A stretch of 64,000 nucleotides of DNA from Campylobacter concisus (lineage in GTDB: Bacteria; Campylobacterota; Campylobacteria; Campylobacterales; Campylobacteraceae): contig NZ_CP021642.1 in NCBI RefSeq assembly GCF_003048375.1, forward strand, positions 1,240,001-1,304,000, written 5' to 3'. A model generated the notes under the pieces. The model was given only the letters and a program-made list of their open reading frames with translations, searched no databases and had not been told where the DNA came from. The position numbers were made by a program, and so were the translations under genes. This document shows, piece by piece, positions 34,910 to 44,006 of the stretch; the first letter of the stretch is position 1; every line of letters begins with the position of its first letter.

Positions 34910-36369
34910 GACTAACACCAACTAGAAGCGTGAAAGATGAAAAGGTAAAAAATGTAAATTTAAGCACAGCCATGCTTAGCCCAAGCTCCGCTCACGGCGG
35001 ACTTTACGCGCCAAAGAAGCTACCAAAGATCACAAAGGCAAAGTGGCAAGAGCTCTCAAGCCTAAGCTACGAAAAGCTCGCACTTTATATCATCTCGCTA
35101 TTTAAATTTGACGTGCCAGAGGCGTTTTTCAAAAAAGCGGTCAAGAGATATGCAAGCTTTGATAACCCAAAGCACCCAGTCATTTTTAAAAAAATAGATA
35201 AAAATTTATATGTAAATGAGCTCTATCACGGCCCAACAAGGGCATTTAAGGATATGGCGCTTCAGCCCTTTGGCTCGCTGCTTAGCCAACTAGCAAATGA
35301 AAGAGGCGAAAGATACCTTATCATGTGCGCAACTAGCGGCGACACTGGCCCTGCGACACTTCAAACCTTTGCAAATGATGAAAATATCAAGGTCGTCTGC
35401 CTCTATCCAGATGGTGGCACGAGCGAGGTGCAAAAGCTTCAGATGCAGACCATGCAGGGTGAAAATTTAAAGGTTTTTGGCATAAAAGGCGACTTTGACG
35501 ACGCTCAAAGAGCGCTAAAAACACTGCTTGCAAATGATAAATTTAAATCTGAGCTTAAGAAAAAGCGCCTTAAGCTAAGCGCGGCAAACTCGGTAAATTT
35601 TGGCAGAATTCTCTTTCAGATCATCTATCACGCTTACGCCTACGCAAATTTGCTAAAACAAAAGGCGCTTAAGGCAAACGAGAGCTTTGACATCATCGTG
35701 CCAAGCGGAAATTTCGGCAACGCTCTTGGGGCATACTACGCTAAAAAAATGGGCGCAAAGATCGGCAAGATCAAGATCGCCTCAAACGCAAACAACATCT
35801 TGACGCAGTTTTTCACCACCGGCGTTTACGACCTAAGAGACAAAAAGCTGGTTAAGACGATAAGCCCAGCCATGGACATTTTAATAAGCTCAAACGTCGA
35901 GCGCTTGCTATTTGATAAATTTGGTAGCGTTAGAACTAATGAGCTCATGCAAAGCTTAGCTAAAAACAAATTTTATAAGCTTAGCAAGCAAGAGCTTGAA
36001 GCGCTAAAAGAGGACTTTGAGGCTAGCTGGTGCGACGATAAAGAGTGCGAGGCATACATAGCAAAGCTCGCAAAGGACGGCTACGCGATCGATCCGCATA
36101 CGGCTACTTGTTTTAAAATTGTGGATGCTGGCCGCATAAATGTCATCACATCGACCGCGCACTGGGTGAAATTTACGCCAAGCATGATCAAAGCGTGCCA
36201 GATCAAAGATACAAAAGATGAAAAAGATGCGCTCGCAAAGACTGCTAAAATCTTAAATGACAGCGTGCCAAGCTCGATAAACTCGCTATTTAGTGCGAAA
36301 ATTTTACATAAAAATATCATAAAAGAGGACGAGATCGAAAAGTGCGTCCTAGAATGGATCGAGCGATGA
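34906..36369 (+). CDS. thrC: Threonine synthase
   Basis: PLP enzyme converting O-phosphohomoserine to threonine. Start ATG 34906 (MRLTPTRSVKDEKVKNVN) overlaps the cutA stop; earlier starts would run into cutA. 487 residues, the long class with N-terminal domain. PLP lysine in YHGPTRAFKDMALQPFG; SGDTGPATLQTF and PSGNFGNALGAYYAKKMGAK are the phosphate/PLP-binding loops. In the lpxK-thrC-kdsB block as in C. jejuni Cj0811-Cj0813. Confidence 0.95.
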   Translation: MRLTPTRSVKDEKVKNVNLSTAMLSPSSAHGGLYAPKKLPKITKAKWQELSSLSYEKLALYIISLFKFDVPEAFFKKAVKRYASFDNPKHPVIFKKIDKNLYVNELYHGPTRAFKDMALQPFGSLLSQLANERGERYLIMCATSGDTGPATLQTFANDENIKVVCLYPDGGTSEVQKLQMQTMQGENLKVFGIKGDFDDAQRALKTLLANDKFKSELKKKRLKLSAANSVNFGRILFQIIYHAYAYANLLKQKALKANESFDIIVPSGNFGNALGAYYAKKMGAKIGKIKIASNANNILTQFFTTGVYDLRDKKLVKTISPAMDILISSNVERLLFDKFGSVRTNELMQSLAKNKFYKLSKQELEALKEDFEASWCDDKECEAYIAKLAKDGYAIDPHTATCFKIVDAGRINVITSTAHWVKFTPSMIKACQIKDTKDEKDALAKTAKILNDSVPSSINSLFSAKILHKNIIKEDEIEKCVLEWIER

Positions 36370-37076
36370 TAATCATCCCAGCCCGCCTTGCTTCAACAAG
36401 GTTTAGTAATAAAATTTTAAAAGAGATAAACGGCGTGCCGATGTTTGTGGCGACGGCTCTTAGAGTAAGCGGCGTGGATGACGTAGCGGTTGCGGTGGAT
36501 GAGCCAAGCATGCTTGATATCGCCAAGGCTCACGGCATAAAAGCTGTGCTAACTAGCAAAGATCATCAAAGTGGCACTGACAGGATAAATGAAGCGGCAC
36601 AAATTTTGGGGCTAAATGGGAGCGAGATCATCATAAATGTTCAGGCTGATGAGCCATTTATCGAGCCTGAAAATATCGCTAAATTTAGGGCTTTTTGCGA
36701 GCAAAACAGGCAAAATGCCTTTATGTTTTCTTGCTACAAAAAGATGGACGATGAGTTTGCGGATGATAAAAATTTAGTCAAAGTGGTGACTGATTTTGAG
36801 GGCTACGCGCTTTATTTTTCAAGGTCGAGGATACCATTTAACAGAAGCGAGTGCAAAAGCTACAAGGCGCACCTTGGCATCTATGGGTACAGCGTAAAGA
36901 GCCTAAAAGAGTTTTGCGGCCTCTTGCCTTCAAGCCTTGAAAATACCGAGAAACTCGAGCAGCTGCGCGCCCTAGAAAATGGCAAAAAGATAGCGATGCT
37001 AGAGGTTGAAAGTCAAAGTATCGGCATCGATAGCGAAGAGGACTACCAAAGAGCGCTAGCTAAATTTGGCAAATGA
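36366..37076 (+). CDS. kdsB: CMP-Kdo synthetase
   Basis: 3-deoxy-manno-octulosonate cytidylyltransferase, activating Kdo for lipid A-core linkage. 236 residues from ATG 36366, which overlaps the thrC stop (ATGA). IIIPARLASTRFSNKILKEI is the CTP-binding start; HQSGTDRINEAA, INVQADEPFIEPENI and YFSRSRIPF are the active-site motifs. Last gene of the nadE unit, followed by a long hairpin. Confidence 0.95.
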   Translation: MIIIPARLASTRFSNKILKEINGVPMFVATALRVSGVDDVAVAVDEPSMLDIAKAHGIKAVLTSKDHQSGTDRINEAAQILGLNGSEIIINVQADEPFIEPENIAKFRAFCEQNRQNAFMFSCYKKMDDEFADDKNLVKVVTDFEGYALYFSRSRIPFNRSECKSYKAHLGIYGYSVKSLKEFCGLLPSSLENTEKLEQLRALENGKKIAMLEVESQSIGIDSEEDYQRALAKFGK

Positions 37077-37081
37077 GCCTA

Positions 37082-37123
37082 AATTTGCTCTGCTTTGGCG
37101 TTTTTGCTAAGGCAGAGCAAATT
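37082..37123 (+). terminator. Long-stem hairpin after kdsB
   Basis: Perfect 12-base arms AATTTGCTCTGC/GCAGAGCAAATT around an 18-base loop, directly after the kdsB stop; only a short T content follows. Likely terminator of the nadE-kdsB unit. Confidence 0.7.
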
Positions 37124-37615
37124 CTAAATTTTATAAATTTGGGTAATGGTTTGGCTGATATTTTGTATTTGATTTTGTGGTCTAGCTCACTCTAGCCCTG
37201 TTATTGGTTAAATTTATTGCAAACTTCATATTTTAAATTTATTTGAATAATTTTGTCTATTTGCTGAGATGTTCTAAAACTAAGACAACCACAAATTTTA
37301 CTAAGTTTTGTTTTTGCATCGTAGTCTTGTCCGCATACTGTTTGGCAAAAAATTGATTAAATTTTAGTTGCGTTGCTGCCTTGATGCTAAGCTAAATTTG
37401 GCTTATATTTTTATTCGTTGGCATATTTTAAAATTTGATAAATTTAAGATGATTGCAAGTTTTGCTTTTGCGATTTTACTCACGTCACCGCACGATATAA
37501 ATTTGATAGCCCAAAATTATTTTTTGCTAGATTTCTAGTTAGTTGCAAGGTCTGCAAAGCCTAGAGAAATTTGGCTGATAAATTTACAAATTCCAGCCAA
37601 ATTTGCTTTTGTAAT
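37124..37615. other. Gene-free stretch between convergent kdsB and dsbD
   Basis: About 490 bases with stops in all frames and no RNA gene signature. At 37567-37604 lies an inverted repeat with 11-base arms AAATTTGGCTG/CAGCCAAATTT, eleven bases from the dsbD stop, plausibly the dsbD terminator. The rest shows only AT-rich sequence with frequent AAATTT. Confidence 0.55.
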
Positions 37616-39343
37616 CTAAATTTTCTCAAGCTTTGCTAGGAAATTTTTAGCATTTATAAAGCCGATCGTTCTAAGTGATTTTTGTTCTTCGCCGTCTTTA
37701 AAAAGTAAAAGTGCAGGCGGATCTATGAGACCAAAATTTCTCAACATCTCATCATTTTGCGCCCCGCCACTTGTCACGTCGATGCGAACAAGCGTAAAAT
37801 TCGCCAAAGCATTTTTCACGCCAGCGTCTTTAAAAGTGATATGCTCTATCTCTTTGCAGCTCGCGCACCAGTCAGCATAAAAATCGACAAGTACTGGCTT
37901 GCTTGAGCTTTTTATCATCTCATTTAACTCGTTTAAATTCCTAGCTTGTTTGAAATTTAGCTCGCTCTCGTTTTTGGCTAAATTTAGCCCAGAAAGTGGC
38001 GAAAACGCGTCTTTTGAACCCAAAAATGCGCCGATTATTAGCATGAGCGAGTAAATGAAGACAAGTATACAAAGTGCTTTTTTAAATTTAGCCCAGCCGC
38101 TATTTGCTGCCTCAAAAGCGCCAAGATAAATGGCTGCAAAGACGCCTATGACACCATAACCAAGTAGCTCAAAAAACGCTCCAAGCACGCGTGCTAGGAT
38201 CCAAACTGCCATGATGAGCATCAAAAATCCAAAGAGTTTTTTAACTTCATCCATCCAGCCACCAGGTCTTGGCAGGAGCTTGCCAGAGCTTAGCCCTATC
38301 ACAAGAAGCGGTGCGCCCATGCCTAGCCCCATGACAAAGAGCATAATGCCCCCATAAATGGCGTCTCCGCTTTGCGCGATGTAAAGAAGTGCGCCTGCTA
38401 GCGGTGCTGCCACGCAAGGCGAGACGATGAGCGCTGAGGCAAAGCCCATGATGAAAACGCCGACGAGGCCTGAGCTGTTTTGCGACTTTTTGCTGATCAT
38501 ATTTTCAAATTTAGAGGGCAGTTTGATGTCGTAAAAGCCAAACATACTAAAGCTTAAGATGACAAAAATGGCCGCAAATGCGCCAAGTACGTAGATGTTT
38601 TGCAAAGCCCCTGCGATGCCAAAGCCAAGCAGGCTTGCCCCAACGCCAGCAAGAGCGTAGGCAAGGCTCATCGCAACGACGTAGACTAGCGAGAGCAAAA
38701 AGCCTTTTTTAGCATTTAGGCTGCCGCCCTTTGAGACGATGATGCTTGATAAGATCGGTATCATCGGAAATACGCAAGGTGTGAGCGAGAGTAGGAGGCC
38801 GTAGCCAAAAAATGTCGCAAGCGAGATAAAAAAGTTTTTGTTGCTTAGCTCGTTTGCAATGCTTTGATCTTCTGAAAGCTCGGTAAATTCAGGATTGGTT
38901 TCATCTTTTTGCTCTTTTTCAAAGGCTATGATGCTAAATTTGCCAAATTTCTCAAAGATGTCATAAATTTTAGTTTGCGGGCGGTAGCAAATGCCATTTT
39001 TAGCGCAGCCTTGATAGCTTAAATTTAGCCTAGCATTGCCGTTTTTAAGATGCTCTTTTACTAAATTTAGTGGGATAAACAGTGAAAAATCTTTTGGGTA
39101 AATTTCGTATTCGCCAGTGTTTTCACTCTTTGGCATATTTAGCAAAGAATTTATCTTCTCTTCGCCAAGCTTAACCTCAAAGCTATCTTTATAAAGGTAG
39201 ATATTTTCACCAAATTTAAACTTGATCTCAACGCCTTGTTCGTCGATACTTGAGCTTAAAACAAATGCCTTACTGACGTCTAAAACCTCGGCAAAAAGCG
39301 AGCTTGCAAATAAAATGAGAGAAAAAATAAATTTAAAAAACAT
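37616..39343 (-). CDS. dsbD: Thiol:disulfide interchange protein DsbD
   Basis: Carries electrons from cytoplasmic thioredoxin across the inner membrane to periplasmic thiol proteins. 575 residues: signal peptide (MFFKFIFSLILFASSLFA), periplasmic alpha domain with the Cys pair in GCAKNGICYRPQ, a central domain of about eight helices with TPCVFPMIPI and SPCVAAPLAG supplying the membrane Cys pair, and a C-terminal thioredoxin domain with DFYADWCASCKEIE. Complete DsbD rather than the short CcdA form. Adjacent to ppk2 as in C. jejuni (Cj0603c-Cj0604). Natural substrates might include the cysteine-rich Sel1 proteins; inference. Confidence 0.95.
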   Translation of the reverse strand: MFFKFIFSLILFASSLFAEVLDVSKAFVLSSSIDEQGVEIKFKFGENIYLYKDSFEVKLGEEKINSLLNMPKSENTGEYEIYPKDFSLFIPLNLVKEHLKNGNARLNLSYQGCAKNGICYRPQTKIYDIFEKFGKFSIIAFEKEQKDETNPEFTELSEDQSIANELSNKNFFISLATFFGYGLLLSLTPCVFPMIPILSSIIVSKGGSLNAKKGFLLSLVYVVAMSLAYALAGVGASLLGFGIAGALQNIYVLGAFAAIFVILSFSMFGFYDIKLPSKFENMISKKSQNSSGLVGVFIMGFASALIVSPCVAAPLAGALLYIAQSGDAIYGGIMLFVMGLGMGAPLLVIGLSSGKLLPRPGGWMDEVKKLFGFLMLIMAVWILARVLGAFFELLGYGVIGVFAAIYLGAFEAANSGWAKFKKALCILVFIYSLMLIIGAFLGSKDAFSPLSGLNLAKNESELNFKQARNLNELNEMIKSSSKPVLVDFYADWCASCKEIEHITFKDAGVKNALANFTLVRIDVTSGGAQNDEMLRNFGLIDPPALLLFKDGEEQKSLRTIGFINAKNFLAKLEKI

Positions 39344-39440
39344 GCTAATCCTTACTAAATCAAAAGAGATGATTTTAGTCTAAATTCTTAAATTTATTCT
39401 ATTTTATAGTAAAATCTTGAAAATTTTAGAAGGAGCGAAG

Positions 39441-40250
39441 ATGTCAAAGGATAAAAAACACCAAAAAAGCGATAAACTTGGCTACGAAGATGAGCTAAGA
39501 CTGCTTCAGATAGAACTTTTAAAATTCCAAAATCATGTCAAAGACAAGGGACTTAGAGTGCTTATGCTAATGGAGGGGCGAGACGCAGCCGGCAAGGGCG
39601 GCACGATAAAGCGTCTAACAGAGCATTTAAATCCACGTGGTTGCCGTATCGTAGCGCTTACAAAACCAAGCGACGTCGAGAAGACGCAGTGGTACTTTCA
39701 AAGATACGTGACACATCTACCAAGTGCTGGCGAGATTGTCATCTTTGATAGGAGCTGGTACAACAGGGCTGGGGTTGAGCCAGTGATGGGCTTTTGCACA
39801 CAGGCTGAGCATAAGGAGTTTTTGCGTGAAGTGCCAAAATTTGAAGAGATGATCATAAACTCAGGCATCATTTTTTTTAAAATTTACCTCTCAATCACAA
39901 AAGAGGAGCAAAAAAAGCGCTTTAAAGAGCGTCTAAACGACCCGCTAAAGCAGTTTAAGATCTCTCCAGTAGATCAAAAAGCGCAAGAACTTTGGGATCA
40001 GTACTCCATCGCCAAATACTCGATGCTGCTAGCCTCTCATAATAGCATCTCGCCGTGGGTGATCGTCTCAAGTGACAATAAAAAAGAGGCGAGGTTAAAT
40101 GTCTTTAAATTTATCCTAACTCACGTCGAATATCCAAAAAAGATAGATGAGTATCTAAAATACGACAAAAGCGTCGTAAGAGATGGAAGCGAGGAGATCA
40201 AGCGCATAGAAGAGGGGCTTAATAAAGATAAGCTAAAAAGTATCGACTGA
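39441..40250 (+). CDS. ppk2: Polyphosphate kinase 2
   Basis: Transfers phosphate between polyphosphate and nucleoside diphosphates. 269 residues from ATG 39441 (MSKDKKHQKSDKLGYEDEL), with GAAGGAGCGAAG before it; the upstream ATG lacks a site. Walker A MEGRDAAGKGGTI, lid-adjacent RYVTHLPSAGEIVIFDRSWY with Walker B aspartate, and NRAGVEPVMGFC identify the one-domain PPK2 class. Acts in GTP/ATP supply and stress survival in C. jejuni. Divergent from dsbD. Confidence 0.94.
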   Translation: MSKDKKHQKSDKLGYEDELRLLQIELLKFQNHVKDKGLRVLMLMEGRDAAGKGGTIKRLTEHLNPRGCRIVALTKPSDVEKTQWYFQRYVTHLPSAGEIVIFDRSWYNRAGVEPVMGFCTQAEHKEFLREVPKFEEMIINSGIIFFKIYLSITKEEQKKRFKERLNDPLKQFKISPVDQKAQELWDQYSIAKYSMLLASHNSISPWVIVSSDNKKEARLNVFKFILTHVEYPKKIDEYLKYDKSVVRDGSEEIKRIEEGLNKDKLKSID

Positions 40251-40302
40251 AAATTAGACTTGGCTGCAAATTTGGGCTTAAATTTACAGCCAAATTTTAC
40301 TG

Positions 40303-40734
40303 CTAAACCCACCACATAAATTTAGCCAAAACGAGCATTATCAGACAAAGCACAAGGGCTATGGGGTGTGAAAATTTACCAAATGGATCTGGTTTTTTTA
40401 AGATAGTGACATTAAAAACAGAGATGAAAGTGATAAGGCACATGAGAAGCAAAACTGCGATCTTTGCTAGCAAGAGCTTTTGAAAGTCGCTTTGCCACCA
40501 ACCATGCTCGCCTCCAAGATAGTCCTTTGCCATATATGCTCCACTTATCAAAAGTAGTAAAAATGCTGTCCCAAAAACATTTGCACTGCCTTTTGTGTAG
40601 GCTTTTTTGACAGCTTCAAGAGTTTGAGGACTTATCGTTTTTTTGGCAAATGGATATATGCAAACATCAAAAAATACATATCCTATAAAGATAATGGCGC
40701 AAACTAAATGCGTAATGAGAGAAAAAAGATACAT
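40303..40734 (-). CDS. Four-helix membrane protein, CopD-like
   Basis: 143 residues with helices at about 4-26, 50-68, 85-108 and 122-143. The first helix has His (ITHLVCAIIFIG) and the fourth ends in KFMWWV, and an intervening HGWWQSDFQKLLLAK loop; this resembles the CopD/DUF2269-type membrane domains of the cytochrome b fold that bind copper or haem. Resemblance is by eye. Followed by porA on the same strand only upstream, so probably transcribed alone. Confidence 0.6.
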   Translation of the reverse strand: MYLFSLITHLVCAIIFIGYVFFDVCIYPFAKKTISPQTLEAVKKAYTKGSANVFGTAFLLLLISGAYMAKDYLGGEHGWWQSDFQKLLLAKIAVLLLMCLITFISVFNVTILKKPDPFGKFSHPIALVLCLIMLVLAKFMWWV

Positions 40735-40811
40735 TTTTTGCCTTTTTATTTGGCATTATATTGGGTTTATTTGAAAGAATTGCTGATTTAAGTTAAGATT
40801 TAAAAGAGTGG

Positions 40812-40833
40812 TCCGAGCGAAAGCTCGCTCGGA
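40812..40833 (-). terminator. Terminator of porA
   Basis: Near-perfect hairpin TCCGAGCGA / TCGCTCGGA, nine bases beyond the porA stop, GC-rich in an AT-rich setting; followed on the minus strand by CCACTCTTTT. Confidence 0.82.
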
Positions 40834-40842
40834 TAAATGTTT

Positions 40843-42132
40843 TTAGAAGCTATATTTTGCTTCAAATCTGATACGATCTTGTTTAAAGCTTTCGCCATCT
40901 TTTTTGTCTTTAGCAACTGCATACCAAGAAAGGAATGTAAGTTTTTTGCTGTATTTGTAGCTAGCATCAAGATACCACTCGTCTCTTTTTGCTCTATCTT
41001 TGCCAAGAGCCCAGCTATGACCTTTACCTTTAGTATATCCAGCACCAAAGCCAAATTTATCTATGCTGTATCCACCATTAACAAACCAGTAGTCATTATT
41101 TCCTTTAATGTGGTTATAGAATTGTTGGCTACCACTCATTCCGCCATTTAGGATTTTTGCTGGATTGATTAGATCGCCATTTCCATCAAGTGTTACAAAT
41201 GATGCCTTATCTTTATTTTTTGTATCGGTATCTTTATTTTTAGCATCAAAGTCTAGGTAACCAGCGTTAAATTTAGCACCAAATGCTTTTAGTCCAGCCT
41301 GAAGTGCCCAGAAGTCAGCATTGGCTACAGCTTTATGGTCTGCGTCATTGTGAACATACTGAGCTTTACCATTAATGCTTACATTATCATTTATACTAAA
41401 GTCTACTCCAACGTCTGCACCATAAAGTGTAGCTACTTCTTGAACATTTGCGATAGCTGCTTTAAATGAAAGAGGATCGTAGCTACCAAGAGCTGCTAAG
41501 TAATAGATATTTGCAGGTGAATCGCTAAAAGTTTTTTTATCTACTAAATCACCTACTAGTGGACCACTTGTATCTATACCCTCTGACTCTATAGCATCAA
41601 ATGCAGCAGCTGCTAGAGTAAGACCAGAAACATCAGTATTTACTACTTTAAGACCTGTGCCTACTAGGTCTTTAGCATCATAGAAAGTGCCAAGTAGTTG
41701 TTTACCAGCTGTAATAGTAGTGTTACCTACTTTATATCCTAGATACATTTCATACACAGCAAATGTTTTAGCTGTTTCTGTTTTATCTGTGCCATTGCCG
41801 CTAACATACTTGTATCTATCAGCAAATTTTCCTACACCTTGATTATCACCTGAGCCATCATTTGCTTGGTATCTTAAATTTAAAACACCAAAGAAGTTGT
41901 CGTCTATAGCAGCTTTAAATGCTGTTTGCATTCTAAATGTATGAGCAGCTATGCTTGATTTTTTAGTGTCAGAGGCAGCGCTATCTTTAAAATGATCGTT
42001 TGTATAACGATATCTTGCGTATCCTGAAAGATCTACATTTTTTATAGCTTCTTCAAGTGGAGTTGCACTTGCAACGCTTGAAAATGCACCTAAAGCAACC
42101 AAAGCAGCTAAGCTAACTTTTGTAAGTTTCAT
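40843..42132 (-). CDS. porA: Major outer membrane porin (PorA/MOMP)
   Basis: 429 residues. Signal peptide MKLTKVSLAALVALGAFSSVASA, mature start TPLEEAIKNVDLSGYARYRY as in Campylobacter MOMP, alternating beta strands throughout, and a terminal strand ending RIRFEAKYSF with the C-terminal Phe needed for outer membrane insertion by BAM. Forms the main cation-selective trimeric pore and surface antigen. The variable loops (for example around 60-90 and 300-345) are Asp/Lys-rich. Transcribed alone from a strong promoter region with its own terminator. Confidence 0.95.
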   Translation of the reverse strand: MKLTKVSLAALVALGAFSSVASATPLEEAIKNVDLSGYARYRYTNDHFKDSAASDTKKSSIAAHTFRMQTAFKAAIDDNFFGVLNLRYQANDGSGDNQGVGKFADRYKYVSGNGTDKTETAKTFAVYEMYLGYKVGNTTITAGKQLLGTFYDAKDLVGTGLKVVNTDVSGLTLAAAAFDAIESEGIDTSGPLVGDLVDKKTFSDSPANIYYLAALGSYDPLSFKAAIANVQEVATLYGADVGVDFSINDNVSINGKAQYVHNDADHKAVANADFWALQAGLKAFGAKFNAGYLDFDAKNKDTDTKNKDKASFVTLDGNGDLINPAKILNGGMSGSQQFYNHIKGNNDYWFVNGGYSIDKFGFGAGYTKGKGHSWALGKDRAKRDEWYLDASYKYSKKLTFLSWYAVAKDKKDGESFKQDRIRFEAKYSF

Positions 42133-42171
42133 CTAAATCTCCTTTTGATAAAAATGTTTTGAAAGGATATT

Positions 42172-42177
42172 ATCATA
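42172..42177 (-). promoter_or_regulatory. -10 box of porA
   Basis: TATGAT (within TATGATAATAT) on the minus strand, about 40 bases before the start codon, preceded by an A/T tract; AAAGGAG ribosome site follows. Fits a highly expressed sigma-70 promoter. Confidence 0.6.
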
Positions 42178-42328
42178 GAAAATTAATTTCATTGCTTAAA
42201 TTTCGTTAAAAATTTCAAAAATTATTACCGATCGTTTACCAAAATAAGATAATAAGATAAGATTTGTCTTTAAAAATTTGAGTTTATTTGAAGCTAAAAG
42301 ATGAGAATTTATATCTCATCATTTAAAT

Positions 42329-42868
42329 TTAGCCGTTGTTTTTGCCCTGCGCCTCTTCGCGCTCTTTCTTTTGTCTTATAGCGGCTTCTTTTTGGATATT
42401 TTTTTGCTGAGTGACAAAGATATGCTCTTCGAGCGTGACTAGCTGAAAGACACCCTCAAAGATCTTGATCTCTTTTACGTAGCCTATCACTTTTACCTCT
42501 CTTTTTCTGCTCTCTTCAAACCTTGCTTGTGCGTCAAATTCGACCACATCGCCAAGTTTGAGCGGTCCAAAGAAATTTATCCTAGCTCCGATGCTAACGC
42601 AAAACTCTTCATTTATAGCTAAAAGTGCTGCGTAGTTTGCCCCCATGAAGACAAAGCCGCTATGTATGAGCCCCTCAGCATCACTTACCATGTCAGCTGT
42701 GGTAAAAAATCTAGTTTTTGCGTGATTTTTCTCAAGTAAAAATGCCGTTCCACTAAAATTTAGCTTTGTTAAATGAGCTGTTTTTATCTCGTTTCTTAGC
42801 GGGTTTTCGTCCTCTGGGAGGATTATTTGCGACTCGTCTTTTGCTTCAAAAATATTTTCATCTGCCAT
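42329..42868 (-). CDS. Hotdog-fold protein, Cj0977-type
   Basis: 179 residues. The centre (AEGLIHSGFVFMGANYAALLAI, then VSIGARINFFGPLKLGDVVEFDAQ) is a hotdog thioesterase fold; the acidic helix-starting residue expected of many thioesterases is not obvious. The C-terminus is a charged helix (KEAAIRQKKEREEAQGK). Position right after cmoB and a small lipoprotein matches C. jejuni Cj0976-Cj0978, where Cj0977 is needed for invasion and its expression follows the flagellar cascade. Acyl-CoA or FapR-like ligand binding is inferred. Eight bases after cmoB. Confidence 0.8.
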   Translation of the reverse strand: MADENIFEAKDESQIILPEDENPLRNEIKTAHLTKLNFSGTAFLLEKNHAKTRFFTTADMVSDAEGLIHSGFVFMGANYAALLAINEEFCVSIGARINFFGPLKLGDVVEFDAQARFEESRKREVKVIGYVKEIKIFEGVFQLVTLEEHIFVTQQKNIQKEAAIRQKKEREEAQGKNNG

Positions 42869-42876
42869 ATTTATCC

Positions 42877-43746
42877 TTAAATTTTAACTCTTACATAGGC
42901 TCTTTTTGGTGCTGGATAGCCCTCGATGGTCTTTGTGCTGTCATCTGGGTCTAAGAAATTTCCAAGACTCTCTCCGTCTATCCACTGCGTTTTTCGCTGC
43001 TCATTTAGATCAGTCGCCTTTGTATCAAGTAGGGTGAAATCCTTAAATTTAGCCCTCTCACACCAGTTTTGAAGCGCGTTAAGCGTTGGCACAAAGTAGA
43101 TATTTGGAATTTTTGAGTATCTATCTGTTGGACTAAGTGCAAAGTCGCCATCCATATCTATATACATCGTATCTAAAAATAGCTCGCCGCCAGGATTTAG
43201 CGCGGTTTTTAGCTCTTTTAGCATTTTAATAGGATCGCTTCTATGGTATATCACGCCAAGGCAAAAAATGGTGTCAAATTTAGCTCCAAACTCTGGCAAG
43301 CTCTCGACGCCAAGCAGCTCATAGTTGATATTTGAGCGGATAAATTTATTTAAAAAAGCAAACTGCAAATATGTATGCACGCTAGGATCAAAGCCAGTTA
43401 TGCTTTTTGGGCCGTACCCAAGCATCTTAAACATATAATATCCATTATTGCAACCAACATCAGCCACACACTTGCCAGCTAAATTTAGATGAGGAGCTAA
43501 GATATTAAATTTAACAAAGCTTTGCCACTCGCTATCTATATATATATCATCAAGTAAAAATGGCCCTTTTCGCCAAGGCTTTAGGCTAAGGGCGAGGTTG
43601 TAAATTTCATCTTTTTTAGCTTGATCTAAATTTTTAAATTTGACATTTACGCTATCAGAGAGGCTAAATTCGCAGTCAAAATTTGCTAAATTTTTTATTT
43701 TATTTAAAATTTGCTTTTGCTGCTCGTTAAATTTGCTAAGATCCAC
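42877..43746 (-). CDS. cmoB: tRNA U34 carboxymethyltransferase
   Basis: Transfers the carboxymethyl group of carboxy-SAM to 5-hydroxyuridine-34, making cmo5U. 289 residues from a GTG start one base after the lipoprotein stop. The SAM site is VADVGCNNGYYMFKMLGYG, with TGFDPSVH after it, and FCLGVIYHRSDPIKML is typical of CmoB. Works with CmoA, whose gene is at 56755-57474 in this window. Corresponds to Cj0976. Confidence 0.92.
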   Translation of the reverse strand: MDLSKFNEQQKQILNKIKNLANFDCEFSLSDSVNVKFKNLDQAKKDEIYNLALSLKPWRKGPFLLDDIYIDSEWQSFVKFNILAPHLNLAGKCVADVGCNNGYYMFKMLGYGPKSITGFDPSVHTYLQFAFLNKFIRSNINYELLGVESLPEFGAKFDTIFCLGVIYHRSDPIKMLKELKTALNPGGELFLDTMYIDMDGDFALSPTDRYSKIPNIYFVPTLNALQNWCERAKFKDFTLLDTKATDLNEQRKTQWIDGESLGNFLDPDDSTKTIEGYPAPKRAYVRVKI

Positions 43747-43747
43747 G

Positions 43748-43915
43748 CTATTTCCAGTCTACGATGTTGTGCGGACACTCTTTTTGGTAGGTGCCAGTCG
43801 CGTCATAATACTCTTTACAATCATTATAATATTGCGTCGAAACTCCGCGCTCATTCATATAAAGACAACCGTTGAAAAATAGCGCTATAAAGCCTAAAAA
43901 TATAATCTTTTTCAT
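43748..43915 (-). CDS. 55-residue putative lipoprotein (Cj0978-type)
   Basis: Short gene below usual length limits. ATG 43915; product begins MKKIIFLGFIALFFNGCLYM, a signal peptide with Cys17 in a weak lipobox (FNGC), followed by a short polar mature part with two further Cys (NDCKEYYD and KECPHNIVDWK). Same order lipoprotein-cmoB-hotdog protein as Cj0978c-Cj0976 region of C. jejuni. TAG stop lies one base before the cmoB GTG. The start has little Shine-Dalgarno similarity; a TATGATAAAAT box lies just upstream. Confidence 0.75.
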   Translation of the reverse strand: MKKIIFLGFIALFFNGCLYMNERGVSTQYYNDCKEYYDATGTYQKECPHNIVDWK

Positions 43916-44006
43916 GTGGCGGATTTTATCATAAATAAAAATTTTATGCTAGAATAGCAGGCAGTTTTAGAGCCAAGTTTGGCTAAGATTAAGCAAAAGG
44001 CATTTT

